Origin: Siphonodentalium dalli
Lineage: Eukaryota > Mollusca > Scaphopoda > Gadilida > Siphonodentaliidae
Assembly (NCBI GenBank): GCA_032622095.1
Contig: CP136068.1
Coordinates: 131,323,989-131,387,988 of the forward strand
Length of the DNA stretch: 64,000 nucleotides
Direction: 5' to 3'
The position numbers and the translations under genes were made by a program. Every line of letters starts with the position of its first letter. The first letter of the stretch is position 1. This document shows, in pieces, positions 39,227 to 51,649 of this stretch. The notes below the pieces were generated by a model. It searched no databases. It saw only the letters and a program-made list of their open reading frames with translations, and was not told the origin of the DNA.

Positions 39227-39508
39227 TGTCGCCATATTTTGGTGTGTTGGGTATGCAGCTTTACGAAAATGTGTTTGGGTACCCAGCTTGACCTTTGCTG
39301 TGTTTTCAGCACACCCTGTTGACACTAACACTTTGCGTCTGATGACACGGCGCATGTGCATCTTCAAAACTGTCATTCCTGCATCACTTGTGATTTTTAT
39401 CGGCGACATAACCCAAAGCTGGGTACCCAACACACAAAATTGTGGCGACAAAACACATTTTCGTAAAGCTGCAGTGGTACCCATGCAACACACCAAATTG
39501 TGGCGACA
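39227..39508. mobile_element. MITE with TGTCGCCA termini
   Basis: Arms read TGTCGCCA..TTTGGTGTGTTG followed by GCAGCTTTACGAAAATGTGTT on both sides in inverted orientation. The right arm has an extra internal duplication of the GTGGCGACA segment. The middle matches 26540-26680. No coding sequence is present. Confidence 0.8.
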
Positions 39509-41636
39509 GTGTCCCCTTCATCAGCCATAGTGTCAGTGACTGAATAGATATTCCGGGTATTCGATAGAGAAATGTCGGTATCGATTAGATCGATTAACGC
39601 ATCCTTCAATCTCTTATAAATCTACTCACCTTGTTAAGTAATTTACTGGCATCCAATCAATAATCTAATCAAATGACCGACAGGCAACACTCTAGCACCT
39701 GCATCAAATCACCCTCGAAGAAAGTCACGATGGTGCCGCCGCCAGACGCCTTTTAAATGCCGGACCAGGAAGCCAAATAGTCCATGCAAATTTGTTCAGC
39801 AATGAAATCAGACTTGTGTCGGAAATCTCCATCCATAAAGTTACGACTGCCTGCTGCTGTGGATTGCCATGTGAAGACGACAGTGAAATTCTCGAACCGA
39901 CTTCAGCAATCGATAGCATTAATGCTTCCATAATGGCTTTATCGATCAAAGCGCGCGACACGTCCAAAAATGAGGGAGGTTTAATGAAACAATCCACATC
40001 CAGCGGATGATGATGTCAGCCTCCAGCCGTTGCATTGATCAGTCAGGGTCGGAACAGGGCCGTATATATTCGGGGGAGTATTCATCATTTTATAGGGAGG
40101 GGCGACACGACCGTATGACACGACTATAGATGCATGTGTCGTTATATAACCAGTTTGATTTTGACTATAAATTATACTGTTAATTCACATTGGCCAAGAA
40201 CTTTTCGATTTGCTCATTTCGATGGATCTCTTTAAAAATTGAATCAACATTTGGTCAAACTGATATATTACATAATCATATAGATTTTCCATACTCCAAC
40301 CGGGGGTGGGGCGGGATTTTTTTTCCGGGCACGTATGCCGGGGTGGGTGGGTGGTCGATGGGACCAACAATCAACTTTTTCTGCAACTCATTTTTTTTTC
40401 CTGCAAGTATTTTGACTGTTTTTGCAATGAGTTTGGCTTAAAACACCTTAGAATAAGAGAAATAATGTAATTCTAACTGCATGCTAAACTGACTGAGGCA
40501 GTTATCGTGTTGTATTTTGTTGCAAATTTTTACAAGATGGCCGCTGGCAGCCATGCTTTTTTGGCCGAATGACCCCAAAATGACTCGTTCCTATTTACAT
40601 GTAAATGTTAACATCCATGACAAATAGTATGCACATAAATTCATATAGAAATGATCGTTAAAAACTACCGAAAACGGAAAACAATTTGGACGCGGGAGTG
40701 GGTGGGCCCCAACAAGGATCGACAGGTAAAAATCAGCATACGTGCCTGGAAAAAAATTTCCGCCCCCCCCCCCCCCCCCCCCCCCGCTTCAACACTGATA
40801 TTTAGAGGATATTACTTGGTTGGTCTGATGTCATGAGGGCCTTTTATATATAAACAATCATTTAGTACCATATCTATTAATTAGATCGCCTCTTAGTGAC
40901 TGACAACTCTTCAAATGAGTGACGTCACAAAAATCGATATCACCACATTATTTAACAGTGAAGTAGATATAACGCATGTCGTAAAACCATATTACTCGGG
41001 TTTGTGCTGTCGTAAAATGACATTATTCGGTTTAAGGGCAAATTGAAGTGATATCCACGTAGTTCGAAACACATGCCCTTTTTTACATAAATGTCATATC
41101 TAATTAATAACACTATATATAGCATATACTCAACATATATGGGACGAAAAAAGAATACAAATTTATCTTACAAATGGTGTATTCATATGTGCCAGATTGG
41201 CTATAATAAACTTATGTTCTCCTATAAGACGAACAGGCAGGAAGACTGAGTTAATATATAATTTATTGACTAAATTTTCTAAGTCTAATTTTATGTTTTC
41301 TTACAGAAGCGGAAGTATCCCATAAATGACTATACAGTTTCTTCAACACGTCCAAATTTATGGTAGGTTTAAAGAAGCATCCCATGTCCAGCGGATGATG
41401 AGCGATGCCTGCATGCATAATTATATAAAGTGGTTTATTTCATCGTATATAATCCACGGTAAATCATGCGGTAAATATAGGTTAAAATTGTTCTTATTGC
41501 TTAATATTCCAACCAGTAATTAGTGGGGAATTTCTTGGATATAGACCAACTTAACAGTAGCATATTTTTCTACTTTTGGTAAAAAAAAGTTGGTCTGAAA
41601 TGGCCATCAATATTGTTTTACAGGTTACGTAGCGTT
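39509..41636. other. Intergenic DNA with weak repeats
   Basis: No gene was recognised. It contains a short duplication CACGTCCAAA..TCCAGCGGATGATGA (about 39960-40010 and 41345-41402). It also has an inverted pair around GGCACGTATGCC (about 40303-40345 and 40733-40790, the latter with a C homopolymer). A 90-codon minus-strand frame at 39725-39997 overlaps a plus-strand frame and has no recognisable family. Confidence 0.45.
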
Positions 41637-42990
41637 TTTCCGAATACCCATAACTCCGAAGGTCCGATTCTCCGAAGGTCAGATTCTCCGACGCCCCGAT
41701 TCTCCGAAAGCCCATAACTCCGAAGTCCCGATTCTCCGAAATCCCATAACTCCGAAGACCCATAACTCCGAAATCCCATAACTTCGAAGACCCATAACTC
41801 CGAAAGCCCATAACTCCGAAGGCCTATAACTCCGAACGCCCATAACTCCGAAGGTCTATAACTCCGAAGGGCCGATTCTCCGAAGGTCCGATTCTCCGAA
41901 GGTCCGATTCTCCGAAGATAATGTTTTATCGCTTATTAAATAGTGTACAGCCCAGTGGCGGGGTCAATGGGGCCCTAGGGAAGACCGCCCCCAAAAAACA
42001 TGTCAAATGTCATGTAAACGTCAGGAAATCCCTCCTAGGCATTCAAATATTCACAGTGTTCCTGCCCAGGGGAGCCCCCGGACCAACGATTGGGGGCGAC
42101 CCCTTCCATGTATGCGCTCCCCAAATCAGGCCTTCGTGATATGCTTTCGGCATATCATATGCATGATATATCCCCCACATATCCCCCACATATGCTAATT
42201 AATGTGCACCCCTAAATGGGAACCCTGGCTCCGCCACTGATGTGCACCGGGTATATTATAACGAAACGCTGCAAGAATGTCAGAGTAGCCTAACATGCAC
42301 AGGGGCGACAGGTTCTTCCCCGTTCACCCCTGTACATATTACTCTGGCATATCATGGGCCAACGTAACGTTATAGTATCTGGTGTATAGTCAGTGGCGGG
42401 CCAGGATTCCCATTTAGGTGGGGGCAGTAGGAAAAGTTTGAATATTTTGATGCCCCATGAACGATTTCCGGGCGTTTACATGACATTGGACATGTTTTGG
42501 TAGGGGCCCAGTCTGGGTGAACGTCGACTCTATATTTGAAATCAATTGTAATGAATATTTAGGTATGAGTTTACTCAGACTGGTAGGGGCCCATATTGTC
42601 TGAAATAGCAAGTAGAGGTTTAATGGGGGCAGTGGGAATTTTGGGACCCCTTGGCTTCGCCACTGGACTGTACACTATTTAGTAAACGATAATACCCCGG
42701 TAAAACAAAATCTTCGGAGAATCGGACCTTCGGAGAATCGGGAATTCGGAGTTATGGGCCGTCGGAGAATCGGGCCTTCGGAGTTATAGGTCTTCGGAGA
42801 ATCGGCCCTTCGGAGTTATAGGTCTTCGGAGTTATAGGTCTTCGGAGAATCGGCCCTTCTGAGTTATGGGGTTTCGGAGAATCGGATCTTCGGAGTTATG
42901 GACCGTCGGAGAATCGGGTCTTCGGAGTTATGGGCCGTCGGAGAATCGGGTCTTCGGAGTGGTGGGCCTTCGTAGTAATAGGTCTTTGGA
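41637..42990. mobile_element. Large fold-back element with CTCCGAAG tandem arms
   Basis: The outer arms are inverted tandem arrays of roughly 15-17-bp units such as TCCGATTCTCCGAAG and CCATAACTCCGAA (41637-41925, inverted at 42710-42990). Inside lie inverted copies of AAATAGTGTACAG, then CAGTGGCGG..GCCAGG segments (41953-42239 and 42391-42665), then a central diverged hairpin around 42315. The whole 1.35 kb is therefore one nested palindrome. No transposase is encoded. Confidence 0.85.
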
Positions 42991-43329
42991 AAACCGGTCT
43001 GACACCGTTTTACAACCTCAGGGATGTGTCATGTTGGAAGTTTCCAACGATTGGAACTATCAACTCAATGTGGTGGTTCAAATGGATTGCATGGGTTGGT
43101 TCGCGGAGGTACAGTTCCAACAGAGATATAGCTCTAGCCAAGTCCCTGTCCATGATGACCAACGAAAACATAAGTAGGCCTAATTATTACTAGTGCATGC
43201 ATATCATGGAAATACAGTTGTCCTAAAGTTGGCGACTAATGTGAAATTGGTGTATATATAGTGAATACGTTTTCTTACTCAGGCGTTTGCTAAGTTGCTA
43301 GTGAGAAAAACTAACTTTTCCTATACAGG

Positions 43330-43725
43330 TCCAGAATCTATCGCAGAGAATATTTGGTTCCACGAGGAACCAAAACTGGTTCCCAGGTTTGTCCCAGTAA
43401 AGGAACCAAACGAAGAACCAAACATTACAAATTAGGAACCAAATGAAGAACCAAACATATTTTGGTTCTTCAAGGAACCAAATTGCATGACCAAATCAAG
43501 TGCACACCAGACATTCGGGTCCCACATTGAACCAACCTTGTTTCTAGTTTTTGTCCTGAGAGGAGAAGCAAACTTGTTTCTAATTTCTGTCGGAGTGCAG
43601 AACCATGCAATCTGACCTGCTTTTGGTAATTTGGTTCTCTATCTGGTTCTCCGGATAGAACCAGAACATGGAACCAAATATATATAGTTCCTTTCTGTTT
43701 CCATTTGGTTCATTAAATGCCTTCT
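43330..43725. repeat. Cluster of GGAACCAAA motifs in both orientations
   Basis: At least a dozen GGAACCAAA, GAAGAACCAAA and inverse TTTGGTTC motifs occur at irregular spacing. A smaller cluster lies at 49900-49945. They look like fragments of a hairpin-rich repeat. Confidence 0.6.
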
Positions 43726-43794
43726 ATGAAACAAGTATGAGTAACTGTAGAAACAATTTAATGTCCCGTGACACTATGTGTAGGTTACTTAAGC

Positions 43795-44040
43795 ACGTTT
43801 GAATAATAACCACTTGATTTTAGAGTTATCCATTTTACACCCGCAATTTGTCCGTTTTGAACACGTGATTCTGTCAACTTGTGGCCCACATCTCCGAAAA
43901 TTAATAGATTTCAAAAATCGATATCTAATCACTCTGAGCTTTGATGGGTGGGTTCCTCGACTCGAATCAAATATTTTCTCCCCCAAAGCCAAAGAAATAG
44001 TAATTTAGGAGCGTCTAATCGGATTGAGTACCTTTAAATT
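43795..44040 (+). repeat. Dispersed repeat R1, copy 3, with satellite-like tail
   Basis: This copy carries the R1 blocks. After AATTTAGGAGCGT it ends in GGATTGAGTACCTTTAAA (about 44022-44039), the exact reverse complement of 18 of the 30 bases of the satellite monomer. It sits just 5' of the retrotransposon remnant. Confidence 0.88.
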
Positions 44041-44049
44041 GAGATCCTG

Positions 44050-44617
44050 TTGGTTCACCGAATAGATAAGACCCCAAAGATATTCTCATATCTGAAGGAA
44101 ATATCTAATTATATTAAAGGTGCTCAACCCCAGTCGAAAGTCCCCATATCATCAGATTCCAGCAACAACAACAACAACAACAGCGATACGTTATTCGCCA
44201 TACAGAGGTCAATCCCGCCAACAACGAGACCAAAACTACCGACGCAATCACGACAGAAAAGCTGACCAATATGACCGTAGATCTGACAGTCACCGAGCAT
44301 TTAGCAAGTCAAAATATAGTTCTAAATTTCCTATTAAAACAGAACGTTTCATCCTGTCAGAATTCGGAAATGACATAACTCAATCTAGCATCGAAAAATA
44401 TTTATACGACAGTAGGATAAATTTCTCAGTAGTTAGACTGTTCTCCAGAGATGGTGAAGATTCATACGCTAGATTGAATATTTTCCATGAGCATTCATCA
44501 ATTGTACTTGACAGAGATTTCTGGCCCGATGGAGCTGTTTGTGTTCGTCTGGATACTCCCAGCCTGGATGTTTCCCGATCTGGACATAGTGATAGTGTCA
44601 GATCTCACTGGGGATAA
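44050..44617 (+). pseudogene. LINE ORF1 remnant
   Basis: The early part reads in frame from 44050. Through a CAA run near 44162-44183 the plausible frame moves to the one ending at 44617. That frame gives a basic segment (RQQRDQNYRRNHDRKADQ) and then an RRM-like fold: ERFILSEFGNDI, VVRLFSRDGEDSYARLNI and DRDFWPDGAVCVRLD. A FWP(D/E)G motif at the end of an RRM-like domain is a common feature of invertebrate LINE ORF1 proteins, which bind element RNA. It stops about 25 bp before ORF2 coding begins. Confidence 0.65.
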
Positions 44618-44641
44618 TTTAAGTCCCTCTCAAACAAGCGT

Positions 44642-47600
44642 TTGGTCGTCAACAGTATGAAGTTTCTCAGTTCACTAACTATTTTCATCATGATCACGCT
44701 CATGTCGTGGAATGCTACTGGTATTTTCTCTTCTTCATCATATCTATCAAAGATCTTGGACAACCAGAACATTGATATATGTGGTGTATCAGAACACTGG
44801 CTGCGAGATTCAAACTCATCATTTATGCAGTACATATCACAATATTACATTTCTCACACAGTGTGATGCGTCCATGGTCGGTGTAAATAAAAGAGGTCGA
44901 CCGAAAGCAGGAGTCGCTTTATTTTGGCACAAGCGCTGGAACAATGTTGTCTCAATTATAGATACATCCGACGACCGTATAATTGGCATTCAGGTGCATG
45001 CTGGTGAAGGGAATTTTTATTATATTTTCCAAGTATATCTTCCCTCTTCCAAACATTCACATGATCTCTTTTCCAATTATATGCCGAAAGTTACCAATAT
45101 ATTTGACTCGTATCGCCCACTTGGAACTGTTGTTGTTATGGGTGATTTCAATACTAACTCACTAAGAGCAAATCCCCGAAGTGTCACTCTCTCAGACCTC
45201 TATCACGAAAAGGGTGTCTTCTCTCCGATTGAAAACACGTTCAAAGCAACTCCTGTGAAAACCTTCGTTCCTCCTATCTCACCCGACTCTGGGTCAATAA
45301 TTGATCATTTCCTCACGCATAAGTCAATGGAATATAAGATACAAATGGTAGACATCCTAATTGATGAAAGTATTGATGTATCTACACACCGACCAATTGT
45401 ATTGTGTATGGATGAATCGGTGGATGCTCCAGTGAACTATTCGTCATATAATATGTGTTCATTCAAAATGAAATGGTCAGCTCTGTGTTCAAATTCATCC
45501 CTAGCTGAAACATTTTCAACCGAAGTTGAAACTAACTGCCCTAAATTTAAAATCACTGATATAACTTCTCTGGATCACTATTATGACGCAATAATCTCTT
45601 CCCTTAATAACGCCTCAAATATTGTCCCGAAAATAAAATTCAGAAGTCACGTGAAACCATACTGGAACGATACATTGAAAGCGTCTCACTACAGTATGCG
45701 CTCTTATCGCCGAGCGTGGATAGCTGAAGGTCGGCCTCGTGACGAAACCTCTCATTCGTTCATTCACTATAAAGAGGCCAAGCGCGAATTCAGACGAGAA
45801 CATCGTCAACAGTCAGAAAAATTCATGCGCGAACGTGATGCAGAAATTGACAAATGCGCAGAAGTTGATCAGGATTCATTTTTCCGCATTTTTAATGCAA
45901 AACGCAAAATGCGTAATACTCTTTCATCGCCGCATTTCATACATAATGGAGAAACGCTCCGCAGCAATTGCGACATATCAAAGGCATGGGGCTCATATTA
46001 CGCAAACTTGTTTCTGCCCATGCAAGATGAGAGTTTTGACTCAGTCCACTTTGAATTTGTGAACAATTTCGTATCTTCGCGGGAAAAATCAAACTCAACA
46101 AATACTGTAGACGAAGTTCTTTGCAATCCCATTACTGAATCGGAGCTGACCAATGTTATCCCAAAGCTCAATACAAATAAGGCAATGGGATATGACTTAA
46201 TAGCCAATGAGCACATCATATATAGTGGCTCGCCACTCATGCATAGGCTAAGTTATATGTACAGTAAAATGCTACAATATGCACATGTACCTGAGAGTGC
46301 AAAGAAAGGAGTAATGATTTCTTTGCACAAAGGTGGCAAAAAGCCCATGCATGCATTTGATAGTTACAGACCTATCACCATTATGCCTTCATTATATAAA
46401 TTATTTGAAAAAGTCCTTCTTGTGCGCATGCAAACATACACACCAACTCTAATAACAGTCAATTCACTACAGCATGGATTCCAACGGGGTGTTAGTTGCA
46501 TGGCAACATCATATTTATTACAGGAGTGCATAATATATACCAAAGAATCACATAGTAAATTATTCTCTTGTTTTTTAGACGTACGTAAAGCTTTTGATTC
46601 TGTGTGGCTAAATGGATTGATGTTGAAATTGCACAAGAGGGGCTTTGATGGCCAAATGTGGCATGTATTCAAATCGCTCTTATCTGGTATAAAATGTTGT
46701 GTGAAATATAGGCAATCTACATCCGACTGGTTCGATATCCTGCAGGGAGCCAGACAGGGGTAAATTCTATCGCCTCTATTGTATATGATATATGTGGACG
46801 ATCTAATTGAAGATCTTGCAAATTCCTCCTGTGGACTTCGTCTGAATGGAATAAACTGCACATCGCCAGTACAGGCAGATGACATGGCATTGCTGTCATT
46901 ATCTGAAACAGGACTTACCACACTATGTTCTATATGTCTGAAGTATAGTACAAAATGGAGATACTTATATAACTCGTCGAAAACTTTCATAATAGTATTT
47001 AATGAATCGCAAAAAGAATTTGCGAAACCCCAGCGTTCATGGCAATTTGGCAATACCATTATCGAAGAAGTCTCATCTGGAAAACACTTGGGCATCAATA
47101 TAGAAAAATTTAGCTTCAATTCTAAACTGGTCAACAGTGTTTGCACAAAACTTAGAGGGACCTATCTATCATTGACGAATGCAGGCGTTTATGCTGGAGG
47201 CATAACTCCAGACAGCTGTCTTAAAATATATAAGTCAATTGTGATCCCCAATGCCCTGTACGGTAGCGAGCTAATATGGGGCTTGTCTAATACTGATTAT
47301 ACCTTTCTCGAAAAGGCTCACCGCTTCTGTCTCAAAAATATGCAAGGTTTTCCGGCGCATACTCGCACATGTATTGTACAGGGTCTCGTAGGTTGCAGTG
47401 AACTTACATCATTCATCGACAAAAGAAAGCTGAGTCTATTTGCTACATTGTGTAGGCTTGATGTTTGTAAAACTGCCAAAATGTTATTTCTGATGAGATT
47501 GCACAGTTATATTATTGAATTATGTTCTAATCAGAAATCATTCATTGCAGATATAGTTCACGTTTTACATAAATACAACTTATACGAGTACCTCGCAGTC

Positions 47601-48192
47601 TTTGCACAGACTGGTACCTTTCCCTCTAAAGAGTCCTGGAAACATACTGTGAAAACTGAAGTACACAAATCAGCTAGACGACGAACGGTGGAGATCTTCC
47701 ATAACTGCTGAAAATAACTTAAGACAATATGGGCTAATGCAAGCCTCTCTGACATCTTCGCCCATATGGCGAACGTGTAGGCTATATCCGGAGGAGAAAT
47801 TCACTTATCTCTTTCTTGTCCGGTTGATAGCTCACACAGCTTATGGTGATAGTGGGTGTTGTAAATTCTGTAACAAGCCATACCGGTGCTTAATTAATCA
47901 TGTATTAATAGAATGTGCATCTATTGCAAATTCACGCAACGTAATCTGGTATGATATCATCAACACATTCGGAATAAACATCTTCATATTCCTAGATTCT
48001 CTACCTGAGTGCTCACAACTAGCAGTATTTTTGGGGAAAGTTCCCTGTGAAGTTCTTGAAGATGGAACTAACTCTTTTCATTTCGTCTTACGATTCTTTG
48101 CAAAAGCGAGCATAAAGCTATGGTATTGCTTCCACCTTCAACATGATAGCCGCTATTCGGATACCATTATACCCGATCAACAACCAATTTAG
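44642..48192 (+). pseudogene. LINE ORF2: endonuclease-reverse transcriptase, inactivated
   Basis: The endonuclease N-terminus (LMSWNATGIFSSSSYLSKIL, then DICGVSEHWLRD) is in one frame to about 44862. A frameshift then leads into the main frame (44863-47690) with VVVMGDFNTNS, SIIDHFLTHK and STHRPIVL, where the usual Asp of SDH is Thr. The reverse transcriptase follows: SYRPITIMPSLYKLFEKVL, CFLDVRKAFDSVW, GARQG then a TAA stop at 46761-46763, then ILSPLLYMIY and the catalytic box QADDMALLS. A second frameshift near 47690 moves to the frame ending at 48192. That frame holds a CKFC-x7-INHVLIEC zinc-knuckle-like motif. With three lesions, this copy cannot make a full enzyme. Confidence 0.9.
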
Positions 48193-48266
48193 TATAACCA
48201 CCAATAGAAGCAGCTAGTGCATGTAGTATTCTCTCATCTGTTATTTTGTGTGAATGTTTGTCTGAG

Positions 48267-48902
48267 GTAGCAATACACGATTTCTGGCCATTTTCACCAT
48301 TTTGACGGGGGTACTGTATTACAACCTTCTGCTGCACCATGGTCATTGATAAACAGAACATGAGTGTTTGGTTACAAGATACAGAAATGGTCAGAGGATA
48401 ATTCGTCTGTCTTTTGGAAAAAATTGCATCATCACAAGTAGAATTATCTCCCCTAGACTGATTTTTAAAAATCTTCATTTTAGCCATTTTTTGATCGAAA
48501 TTGGCCGTTTTCGGTCGCATAGCTAACCATGACAGAGCGAATGTCAGTCTATAATCACCTTATGAGCTGATAGACCCGAGATATATGTCAGATATATTGA
48601 AAAATAAAAAAAAGTTATCGTAGCAATTTTAAATTTTTTTCTCAGAAGTGCAGACGACTGTTTTCAAGGGAGAGAATTCGAGCTGTTTTCCGGTGGAGTA
48701 CCACACAGAGCTGGCCGACATCAGATTCCAAAAACATACTTCGTATTCAAATATCATCCCATTTTGTATACTATGGTACCTTTATAAAATAATTAAACCA
48801 TCAAACCATTACTCCCAGGTATAACAGAGGCTAAACTGACAGTTATAGCCCTTATATGCTTAAAATCATATTTCTACAACCCATGAAATCGTGTATTGCT
48901 AC
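48267..48902. mobile_element. 636-bp MITE in the LINE 3' region
   Basis: Perfect 18-bp inverted ends GTAGCAATACACGATTTC are flanked by CTGAG on both sides (48262-48266 and 48903-48907), a 5-bp target duplication. The interior is noncoding. It was inserted after the LINE was in place. Confidence 0.9.
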
Positions 48903-49245
48903 CTGAGTGGTTAACATGCGCGTGCGTGCGAGAGTGAGTGCGCTTGTGTATGGGAGAGTGTGAGAGAATGTGTGTGATGCTGGGTATAACAGGTGTATAT
49001 ATGTCAATGTTAGTGGGTGTCTCTGTGTGACTGCGGTGTACATGTGTGACTTTGCATTATGAGCGTGCCAAAACTAACTGTAAATATTTTGGATAGTTCC
49101 TTGTTATTATGTAATATTTTGTCCATGTCAGTATTTGTATATATGTTTGCATTTGTGATGCTACTGTGATAAACTGTATTTATATTATATAACAACTCTC
49201 AATCAATGGAGGACAATAAAGATATATATATATATATCTATAAGT

Positions 49246-49605
49246 TTCTCCTACCACAGTCAACTATAGTATATAAAATTGTCCAAAGCGTGTTATTTAT
49301 TGACATTTTGTTCAACGATATATCGCCGGATTGTCAATATATCTAACGCCAAAGCCACTTTATTTTAGAGTTATCCATCTTCATCCGCAATTTGGCCGGA
49401 GACCGTCGGTTTGACGACTTTTTACCAGGCCACCAATGACTACATATCTCGAGAAATAACAAATTCAAAAATCGATATCTTATCACTCTGAGCTTTGACT
49501 GGTGGGTTCCTCGACTCAAATCAAATATTTTTTTTACCCCCGAAGCCAAGGAAATACCGTTCTAATTTTGTAGCGTTAATTTGGATTATACATCTTTAAT
49601 AAAGT
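49246..49605 (+). repeat. Dispersed repeat R1, copy 4
   Basis: Near full length, from CCACAGTCAACTATAGTAT to GGATTATACATCTTTAATAAAG. It aligns with copy 2 over its whole length and begins about 8 bp after the LINE tail. Confidence 0.85.
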
Positions 49606-50390
49606 TATTGTGCCATACAGTTTTCCCTATACATGTATTTGTTATATGAGTAATAGGGTTACCCCGCCAGCCATCTAATGATTATAGTCTAAATGTGATT
49701 GGAAAACAGTCTACGCATGTGTGCATTGGTATTTCTAAGGAATCCCGCTTGATTTAGTAAATCCCGCTGAATCATTTTAACCCGAATCGCGTGGACATAT
49801 TGTTAAAATTTAGACAAAGACATTTTGGACTAAGTTACCACACACACCTGTAGGTCTTGAATTGTGTGGTTATATGAAGAACAAAACGTAGGATTTGGTT
49901 CCAGATATTTGGTTCTCCAGGGAACCAAATTTGGAACTGTTTTCTTGGAGTGTACGTCACGGATGTAACCTCTAACACAAAGCAGTTTTGCTTTTTAATT
50001 TGTTTTAAATATATAAACGTGAACGCATTGGGTCCCTTTGAATTGAATCTGGTGGAATAAATTCCAGAACAGTTTTAACCAGATGAGTTAGCTGGGGAGG
50101 TTTAATGAAATTTTACAATCCACAAAGTCAAATGGGCCCGAAATATCTTCGTACGAAACTATCGTGGTACGAAACGTCCATCACCCAGTCACGTGGTTTT
50201 TGGTGTTCAAAATGGCGAATTTTGTGTAATTTTTGAAGTATCAGATTTCTTGGTTCATTCAACGTTTAGAAGCATAGATAGAGATTTTCAAGCGTACCCA
50301 CATGTTGGCTAGACTGTAAATAGTTTATATTACTAATACTGAACATCAAAATTCGATCACTGACACTGGCGACAGCACAATCATTATCAA
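49606..50390. other. Intergenic DNA, no gene seen
   Basis: AT-rich sequence with a few GGAACCAAA motifs near 49900. Nothing else recognisable. Confidence 0.5.
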
Positions 50391-50702
50391 CAGGTCAGGG
50401 AGAACCCAAAATCGATGTACTAAAGTCTAAACCTCGATTTGTAAATTGTATTAAAAACCTCGATCGAGGTTCTTCGAGATCGTGTGATCAGCTACATGGA
50501 CTCACTACCATAGTGTAAGATGAAATACTCCACAATATATTACTTCCATTACTGCATTAGTATCATATTTGGTCTAGAGTGTTTCCCCTTATATCATTGG
50601 TGTATATTTTGACCAGTGGTCACATGATCTCGAAGAACCTCGATCGAGGTTTTTTATACAAATCGAGGTTTAGTACATCGATTTTGGGTTCTCCCTGACC
50701 TG
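50391..50702. mobile_element. 312-bp palindromic MITE
   Basis: Inverted ends start CAGGTCAGGGAGAACCCAAA and continue for roughly 100 bp per arm, including the palindrome ACCTCGATCGAGGT. ATCAA on both sides (50386-50390 and 50703-50707) is a likely 5-bp target duplication. Confidence 0.88.
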
Positions 50703-51649
50703 ATCAACAACTTCAATTTAATTTTCACTTCAGAATCAGAAACTGTAAATTAGTGTAATCATAGTAATGGGGTCGTTATCGTAACGTTTTATACATAAAT
50801 GCACATCAGTCTCAGTCGGTGCGAGATTGAAATGTTGCCGTAAATAATTGTCGTCTGCTTCAATTCGTAATAATTTTTCTTCCGAAGTTTTGAAAATGCA
50901 TCCTCTTAATATCACAATGACGAAACTGCAATAAAATTGATCATTGGTCGCATATTGTTCTTTAAGTATTAAACAGGGACCAAAAGAACTGCATGGTTGT
51001 TTGATCGATGAACGGAAGAAAATGAACTTACATAAAATATCAACAGGTGTGCATTTATGTAGAAAACACTTCAACAATGACCCCTGTCATGTGACACTAT
51101 GCGAGATTTGTGTGCATCTATGTATAAAACATTACGACAACGACCCTCATTTTATATTGAATTATTTTGACACACTCTTTGCCCCTATTGAATGATTCAT
51201 TTATTCTGATTGTTATGGGTTCCCATACCATCTGTTTGTCCATCTGTCCGTAGACACTTTACACATGGTGCGATAACTCAAACATTTTTAAATCGGAACC
51301 AAATTTTTTATCCATGCACATGTATGTGTTTCTCAGCCCAAAATACAGATCGAGTTCAAATGTGGGTTTTACTCTTTGTATGACTAAATTCTTTTGCACA
51401 CCTTTCAGGTCACATTTCTCATCCGATCATCACCAAACTTCATATGAATCTTCGGGGTTGACCTCTAGATACGAGCCTCCCTTTTTTCCTGAAATTCCAC
51501 CAGCCATCTTGGATTTCAAATATGAATCCATCACATTTATGGAAGAATTATTTTGAAACTTCACAGGCTTGTTTGGGATCAACTGTAGATGGGAGCTATC
51601 GAATCTGAACAATTTTCGATGAAATAAATGTTTTTACCTGAGTTATGGC
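50703..51649. other. Intergenic DNA with an inverted repeat
   Basis: An inverted pair around CGTTTTATACATAAATGCAC (about 50770-50810 and 51105-51150) spans 380 bp. A diverged direct copy lies at 51045-51085. No gene was recognised. Confidence 0.5.

Larger units (their letters stand above)
44041..49238 (+). mobile_element. Decayed non-LTR (LINE) retrotransposon
   Basis: Two ORFs in LINE order are followed by a 3' region ending GGACAATAAAGATATATATA, a simple-repeat tail. ORF1 is short at its 5' end. ORF2 has endonuclease, reverse transcriptase and a terminal CCHC-like motif but is broken by two frameshifts and one stop. A MITE (48267-48902) is inserted in the 3' region. R1 copies lie on both sides in the same orientation. 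Clade not assigned: endonuclease plus C-terminal knuckle fits the Jockey/CR1/I-like assemblage. Confidence 0.9.

Noticed and set aside
39725-39997. A 90-aa minus-strand gene
   Set aside because: No family resemblance was recognised, an overlapping plus-strand frame exists, and there are no flanking splice or start features.
46761-46763. Programmed readthrough or selenocysteine at the LINE ORF2 stop
   Set aside because: The codon is TAA, not TGA, and the copy has two further frameshifts, so simple decay is enough.
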